Below are positions 57,450 through 64,000 of a DNA stretch of 64,000 nucleotides, piece by piece (positions within the stretch are counted from its first letter, which is position 1; each line of letters begins with the position of its first letter). Under the pieces are notes generated by a model that was not told the DNA's origin, ran no database searches, and saw only the letters and a program-made list of their open reading frames with translations. A program made the translations under genes and the position numbers. The DNA lies in NCBI GenBank assembly GCA_028564705.1, contig JAPXFQ010002758.1, forward strand, positions 2,003,570 to 2,067,569, given 5' to 3'. This DNA comes from Apricaphanius iberus (lineage: Eukaryota > Chordata > Actinopteri > Cyprinodontiformes > Aphaniidae).

Positions 57450-60400
57450 GAGCCTGAAGCAATGTAGACGGTTAAGTTACAGCTAGAGAGTGGAAGGGGG
57501 CACACAGTGGTGGGGAGAGTCAGAAGTGAGTAACGCCTTGACAGACTGATTTCTGACTTGACATTTTTGCATTTGCTCAGCCAAAAAAGCACAGTTTCTC
57601 AGTCATCAAAGCCATCAAGCATGCCTGACTTTTCACCACCTTAGTGATATATTTCGAAAGATAAACAGCTTGCTTTTCTTCCATGTGAGTTGCTTTTGAG
57701 TTATTTTCGCACTATGTGATAAGTAAATGTAGGTAGAATAAGTCAAAAAGAAATCTAGCTATCATTAAATCTGACTGAGATCAATGCTCTCTTGTGCTTT
57801 TGACATTCCAGGCTAAAAGTGGTTCAACTTCAGGGTATTCAGTTACTCTTTGACAAATTTCACTGCCATATGTGGTCAAACCATCAGCTATCCTTGATCT
57901 AGGTTGATGTCTTACCTCTTGGAGAGCACTAAGCTGTGCCTTTGTCAAAGCCATGACACTCAGCCATGAAAATAGGCATCAATTTTAAGGATTAGAGAAG
58001 GTTCAAACTTCCAAGCATGCCTCTTTGTTCTGACAGATCACCAGATCAAGGAGGCAAATATGTATGTATTTCTGTGTTTGTGCAAGTACGCATCATTTTT
58101 TTTTCTTGTCTGGAGATGGTGTTGGAAAGAATTTTTTTTTTTTTTTATTGAAATCTTTGTTCAAAGGTAAAGGAACAGTTATTCAACAAATAAATACAAA
58201 TCCAAGACTGCAATAATGAAATACCAGATTAAAGTGACTGAGAAGAGGGACATCAAAAAGAAGAGATAAAAGAAAGATTGCCTGTCTGAGTGAATTGATC
58301 CCTCTTTCACATGTGCAGGTCAAAATGATACTGTCTATTCCGACTTGTTGGCTTAAATTCAAATTAATGTACAAAACAATGTGTTCTCTTCCTTTGTCTT
58401 AGCTTAAATAATGGAACATATTGTACCCACCACTGCTTTACTTTCATATTTATTATTTTATATATCTGTTAACAAACTGAATACAGGGTTTTTAGAGTAT
58501 GTGTGATTTCTGGAATAGCTTCATTTACCAAGTTTGTGTGCACAAACAGAATTTGAGTTTGCTTGAGTTCACCTTGCTGTTAGAGAGGACATTTTAAATA
58601 TACATAAAAAGCGAAATAAAATGAAGAATTTTTGAGAAAATGCATGTATGTTGCTTTTAAACAATAAAACAAGGTTGAATTAGAGCTGTTATGCATACAA
58701 TTGACAGGCTGCACAGTGCCACAGTTGGCAGCATATTTCTCTTTTTTTATGTATCCTGTCTAGCAGTTTGCTACTCAGAATTGGTGTCTGAGTACCAATT
58801 ACAAGCCCAACAGATTTACTTTCCCAAGCAGAGAATTACAGCTTTGCTATAGTACTCCACTTTATATATATGTATGAAAAATCTTTATTAGTGATTACTG
58901 TGGGTTTCATTTCTTGAAGTTATGGACACGAAATTGAGATAAGAAGGAAGAATGAAAGAAAGAAAGAAAGAAAGAAGATTAAGAAGAGGAGAGGTAGACG
59001 TGTGAACTGACAATACAATATAGGGAGGTAAACAAAGAACACAAGAAAACATCCCAATCCTCCACCTCTGTTGGACGGCAGAGAAGTCGGAAAAACAAAA
59101 CCAACAAAAATAACCAGTAGAACTGGTTCAAATGTTTCTTACAGAATGCTGATGTTAAAAACAGACACACATTAAGCTGCCTAATACAAACAAAGGTCGA
59201 GTGTAGTATAAGCAGTGTAAGCAGTTGTAATTATTCTTCCATCCATCCAAATATATTTGCGTACATGCAAGTTATGGCTGTGTTTGGAAAACACTGGCGC
59301 TGCTTCCAGCTATTTCCTCTGGACTCGATCCTCCAGAGAATTTCAGAACTCATTCCACGAGAGGGATTTCATCCTCCACAGCTCTGCAAGGAGGGACGAT
59401 GGTGGTGCGCTGCAGCTTGCTGGTCATCCCCATGTTAATTTATCTATTTCTTTCTGAGAGACATTTCCGCTTTCTACATGATTCTTTTATCGGTGTTCTG
59501 ACAGAATGATGGTTTTTATTTTTTCTGATAACGAAAACTTATGTATTCAGTCATTATTCATACTAAAAATTCATGGGAAGAAAGTTCTCACTTTTCTCAG
59601 GTCAAATATTTATGTGCGTTTAAAATGCGATCAATTTCGATTAATTAATTACAAAGCCTGTAATTAAGTAGAAAAAAATTTGCACCTCCTTATTGATTAA
59701 ATTTGCTCTGATTCACCCGACCTTGGTGTGTAAAACCAGGCAAAAAAAGGGACAATGGAATTTTTTTTTTTTTCATATATAGTGACTTTACGCTCTGCAG
59801 CCAAAAAACAGTCCAAGGCTTCAATAGTCTAGTTTTTAACTGCAGTAGAAGAAACATTCATCAGCTGCAAGTGATTGGAATTATAATTTGGGGCCAACTG
59901 TGGTGGAGCCAAAACATGAACAGAGGATTTATTTGTTCAAATTAAGACTTAATATTAGTCATAAAATGGAAACCTTGATGAAGCAGACAGCTGTGTCAAT
60001 GCAGTAACATGGCAAAAATGATAACAAGAAATTACAGGAGGGGGGAGGGATGAGAGACCGACAAAAGTGAATGATTAAAGACCTGTGAAGGTTAACTAAT
60101 GTGACACAGCTGCAGAAGGAAAGCTTGACTGAATAATGAAGGGAGTGAGGAGGAGGAAGATAGGCAGAAAGACAGACAAGATAGGTCAAAATGAAAAACA
60201 AACAGACAATAACGAAACAACAAAAGAACAGCGTCCTTGGCAAGAAAAATGGATTGTATTTAAATAGGACAACCTCCTGACCAGTGATTCCTGATGTCTT
60301 ATCGTCCTCCATCATCGCTTTTCAGTTTTATCTCTTCTTATTCCTCTCCTTGGGTCTCAGCAGTTTTTGTTTTCTTTTGACTCAATTGTTCCTATCCTGC

Positions 60401-60540
60401 AGTTCTCTTATCCACTTTCTTTAAGAAGAAATTAAGAAAGCATTACTGCTACTTATTTTTGGTGCAATATTTCAGTGAACTTCACACCAGGGGTTGAGTT
60501 AACGCTTTAGTTTTTTTTTTTCTATAAAATATAAAATTTT
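57450..60540. other. AT-rich non-coding stretch, nothing recognised
   Basis: Includes a short (GAAA)n at 58953-58976 and a hAT-like AATGCGATCAATTTCG fragment near 59625-59700. The frame at 59257-59457 is unrecognised. Confidence 0.35.
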
Positions 60541-60554
60541 AATATCACTTGCAG

Positions 60555-60680
60555 GGCTGGACGATAATTCGATAGCAGTGTATATTGATCAATAGACGTG
60601 TAGTGTGATAGGAAAAAAAGGGGTCGATAAAAAAGTTGAATACAAAAAAGAAGTTTCCCCTCATTTTTTCATCATAGTCT
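60555..60680 (+). mobile_element. hAT-type MITE fragment (AGGGCTGGACGATAA end)
   Basis: CAGGGCTGGACGATAATTCG is a variant of a very common fish hAT-like terminus (AGGGCTGGGCGATA). A GATCAATAGACG segment follows. The right end is not seen. Confidence 0.45.
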
Positions 60681-60699
60681 TTCAAGTAGCTTAATACAA

Positions 60700-62440
60700 C
60701 AATTATTACTTACTCCAAACAAACTTGATGTGTGATAAAGCTAAAAAAAAGCTTCAATAAAGCTTTAGAGAGTAGATTAAAATATCATCAAATCAGATTT
60801 GTCTTTCCCTAAAAATGTGGGCGAGGAGATTTTTGATGTAATAAATTTAAATCAAGACAGAGAGAGGGGTTTGTGCCCATTTCTGTAGTCGCTCCTGTGA
60901 AAATCCATTTGAGCACTGGATGGAAACCCTGTTGAAATCAGGCATTCCCCAACTGGCAGTTGTTTATCCCAGTAATCCAACAAAAACTGAACCCTGATGA
61001 TGGAAATCCTCAAGCTGAAGAGACATTTTGAACAGGAGCCCAAAAAGGTAAATTTGTCAAAAATTTAATCCAGAGTGAGCAGCATTTTTTTCAATTAAGA
61101 AAGAAAATAGCACAGTTTCATAATACCATGTCCTTGATAGCAAACCCTAGCAAGGAAGTTGTGAATTCTGGTGTTTCTTTGTAAGTAAAGGCACCACCCA
61201 TTTATTCGTTTCAAGGCAATACAAATACCATAATACAAATGTTTCCTCCAAAAAGCACCCTGATTTTGTTAAATGTTTATGACTATAAATTATTGTAAAA
61301 CAATCTATTTTTGTGACCTTGGGTAAAGAATGTTCCATAATGTAATTCTTTTCAGCTTGTTCTCTTGAAATATTATTTTTTTTTAGACAGAATTTCTTGC
61401 AGAACACAAAGGACTGACATACTTTATTTTCTCTATGCTACCCATCTTTTCACTTATTAAGCCTTGTGAACTTCAAAAATACAATAGGATTAAGTGACTA
61501 TTTGGTTGTATTTCATGAATCACTCATAAGCATATAGGCCTTGACAGTCAACTGACAGAGACTCAAAACTATGAATGTGTTATGGCATTCTGGCTCTATC
61601 CCTTGGTGGAATGCATTAATAACACACACAAGCTGGCATTCTGACTTCATCCCAGGGCACAGCACATAAATCTTTCCTAATAACAGCAGTGGCATTTCAC
61701 CAACAATAGGGATTACACACAACCTTTGTCGTGTGGTCTAACAGCTAGAACACACAGATCCACACAGTCTCTCGAACATGCATACTAAAGGTGATACATG
61801 ATCCTGAAGTTTAACAATAGAAAAAGAAAAAAGGAAAGATGAAAAAACACTTTTTGGATTGTTCCTTCATTTTTTCCCATAGTCAAAGTGTCATCACAGA
61901 ATTTTAAATTGTAATTTAAGTGTAAGTATACTGTATGTCATAACTTATCAAGACTTATGGTATTCAAAATTTCAAGCAGCTTTCTAAATTGCTCCATAAT
62001 GTTGATTGGCTACTTGTGTAATTTTTAGAAATATTATTGGTAAATTAGTTTTTTTTCGTAAAAACACAAGGCTGAAGCATTGAGTTTGAAAATAAGCTGT
62101 GAAAGATAATCAGTAGAGTACATAAGTTGATGACTCCTTTGGCAACTTTTTTCTCACATTGTTTTTTTTTTTTTTTTTTGAAAGAGTTTTGCCTGAAGTT
62201 CATCATCAAAGCTACTTTGATATTCCTTAAAAGGCATGTGTCGTCATAATTTAGAGCAAGACAACCTAAAAATATTGAAACAAGTCATTCACAGGCTTCC
62301 TTTTTTACTATTTTTAAATACATTATATAACACATTTTGAAACTGAAATATCCTTCTAATTTTCGCCTTATGAAATAGGAAGAAAGTAGCCTGAAGTAGC
62401 CATACTCAATTCTATCAGAATGTGAGTCTGATATTGCTTC
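60700..62440. other. AT-rich non-coding stretch, nothing recognised
   Basis: No gene or complete mobile element recognised. T-runs near 62160-62180. Confidence 0.4.
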
Positions 62441-62444
62441 ATTG

Positions 62445-62865
62445 GGCTGTGATTATGGGGCGTGTTTTAACCGAACAAGGAAAAAATGCCTCTGCACTCA
62501 ATTGGATAGACCTATAACCAATCAGAGTTACAGAAGTGGATGACGTTGCTATTCCTCTTTTAAAATTCCTCTTTTAAAATAAATGCGCTATCGCTATCTT
62601 CTAGAACAGCCTCGATGGCAGAATCTACACATCTCAGTTCTCCAGCGACAGCCATCGTTGTTGTAAACAAATTCAACCCATGCGCTCTTTGGTGACGTGG
62701 TTGATTACATTACTGTTATTCACCTGTCAATCATCATAAGGCGATTTGATTGGTCTGAACAGATCTTGTTCGGGCATAATTGCTCCTCAACGGAGGAATG
62801 CCAGACCGGACTTCCAGACCATGTTGTGGGCAACTAAGATTGGCTGGCATCCAGGCTAGGAAGAA
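62445..62865. mobile_element. probable DNA-transposon-derived repeat
   Basis: A GC-richer block with TTGATTGGTCTGAACAGATC, TTCGGGCATAATTGCTCCTC and GATTGGCTGGCATCCAGGCT, which I associate with a dispersed fish repeat. It also holds a tandem duplication of TTCCTCTTTTAAAA (62552-62580). Ends not defined. Confidence 0.35.
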
Positions 62866-63578
62866 AGGTCAACATGATGTATAATAAAAATATGGCTTGC
62901 ATGTCACAGTCTTTGGCTGTAAATACTTCAGATATTTCATTATTTTACAAAAAAAGGCAATTTTAACAAAAGCTTAAATGGATGTGAGACTGCTTATTGA
63001 ATGTACAGAGAAAAGATGAAGCAATTCTAACTGCTACAAAAATTATCTAGGTGGGAAACAAGGGGGAGCATAATGAAAGTAAAAAGGTGAAAACAACCAG
63101 GTTCCTCCTCATTTATCAAAAATGCTTCCCAGCTGTAAAGGAAAGTTATCTAATTAATAATTAAAAATAGGAAGCTAAAATGAAAAAAAAAATCAATAAT
63201 CCATAATGAAAAATAAAGTTGTTTAAAGGTTGAATATGGAACATAGGCACCAAAGCGACATCTAGTGTGTCGAGGTTGTAGTTGCAACAACAAAACGTAC
63301 TTTTAACGGTGCTTACACACTGACTTCGATAGATGTGATCAAAAAGCGCCACACGCCCCTAGCTGGTCACTTGCACATGTGCACCTTGAAGCATGTCCGA
63401 AGTGAATTGGTCATGCTTTAATATATTCTATTTTTACATCCGTAAAGCAGAAATGTGGGAGGACCCGACCGAGACCGCTCCCTTGGCCTCCCTCCGTACA
63501 AGGCCTGGGTCACCAGGTGAGGAAGCTGTGCATGGCTCACTTCTTGGGGGACAGAGCGGGGCCTTTTCCGGCCACAAC

Positions 63579-63594
63579 GGCTCTTTTAAGAGCC
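63579..63594 (+). promoter_or_regulatory. histone-type mRNA 3' stem-loop, orphan
   Basis: GGCTCT-TTTA-AGAGCC: a 6-bp stem with a 4-base loop, preceded by CACAAC and followed by ACCCACA. This is the form of the replication-dependent histone 3'-end signal bound by SLBP. No histone coding sequence precedes it in any frame I checked back to about 63400, and no clear purine-rich downstream element follows. It may be a relic of a histone gene or retrocopy. Confidence 0.6.
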
Positions 63595-63619
63595 ACCCAC
63601 AAACCTCTTAAGAGCATTC

Positions 63620-64000
63620 CTGTAAATATTTTAACCTCTTTACAATATTGTTTATTTTTTTTTCTGTCTCTGTATAGAAAAGAGCTGGTGTCATGTAACT
63701 TGGAGTAAGTAGCCACAGTGTTTATCCGTGTCCTGCTGATGCTGTGACTCCATTCAGTCAGTTGCTGCATCCGTCAGCTAAATAGTTGATGTGGCACGAC
63801 TTGAAGCTGGAGTTCAGATTTTTGCAACTTCTGCGGCAAACACAATAAGCGCCAATGCACCGCATGTATTTGGTCCCGCCTGAAATGCACCAGCTGCGCT
63901 ACTTGGTCGTGCAATTCAGGCAGAAAAGCTTTTCCGCAACACAAATCTGCATCTGATTTGTCGCGGGATCCCCAGTTGTGCTTCATCACGCTCCTCCAGT
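63620..64000. other. window end, possible DNA-transposon repeat
   Basis: The block 63790-63990 is GC-richer with many GCGC-like pieces (GCAACTTCTGCGGCAAACAC). It resembles interior sequence of non-autonomous fish transposons, but its ends are not visible. Confidence 0.25.

Overview
This window looks like nuclear DNA of a teleost fish. It is AT-rich, has no bacterial-style gene packing, and carries a typical ray-finned-fish repeat set: RTE/Rex3-like, L2-like and other LINEs, a Penelope-like element with a GIY-YIG domain, tRNA-headed SINEs, hAT-type non-autonomous transposons, a TTAA-flanked MITE and tetranucleotide microsatellites. I recognise no intact host protein-coding gene, tRNA or rRNA gene. 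It reads as an intergenic block or the interior of very long introns.

Layout. 1.1-1.95 kb: 3' end of a decayed LINE (+). 2.08-4.34 kb: L2-like LINE (-) that kept its endonuclease region and C-terminus but lost most of the reverse transcriptase. 4.94-5.63 kb: hAT MITE with a perfect 8-bp target duplication. 6.72-7.83 kb: 5'-truncated Penelope-like element with a perfect 15-bp target duplication. 8.3-10.8 kb: SINE and RTE fragments plus an unexplained repeat pair. 10.9-11.6 kb: LTR-like block. 12.98-13.54 and 15.33-16.41 kb: two more hAT-type elements, the second carrying an antisense BED zinc-finger relic. 19.0-20.4 kb: THAP-like mini-ORF, RTE fossil, LINE 3'-end fragment and compound microsatellite. 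22.2-27.6 kb: LINE tails and RTE fossils, one with a SINE nested in it. 29.23-29.45 kb: small MITE. 33.0-33.2 kb: long (TAGA)n attached to a LINE tail. 34.28-37.52 kb: the youngest-looking element, a near-full-length GC-rich RTE copy whose 5' two thirds are inverted. 39-45 kb: hAT debris, SINEs and a possible LTR remnant. 50.7-54.5 kb: L2 tail, L2-tailed SINE, and a full-length SINE with a perfect 14-bp duplication. 55.5-57.4 kb: another palm-deleted LINE and hAT/Harbinger-like debris. 62.4-64 kb: DNA-transposon-like repeats and an orphan histone-type mRNA 3' stem-loop.

The contents work together as a retrotransposition ecosystem rather than as a pathway. The RTE copies and the tRNA-headed SINE end in closely similar tails (a GGATAAGCGG-like box followed by a GGAT repeat). 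This suggests the SINE uses RTE machinery. A second SINE ends like the L2-type LINEs present here. The most informative events are the inverted RTE copy (twin-priming signature with a 23-bp overlap), the Penelope insertion whose 5' junction carries a short stretch identical to DNA 0.9 kb upstream, and the hammerhead-like core in that Penelope 3' region. All family names come from motif recognition by eye, without database searches.
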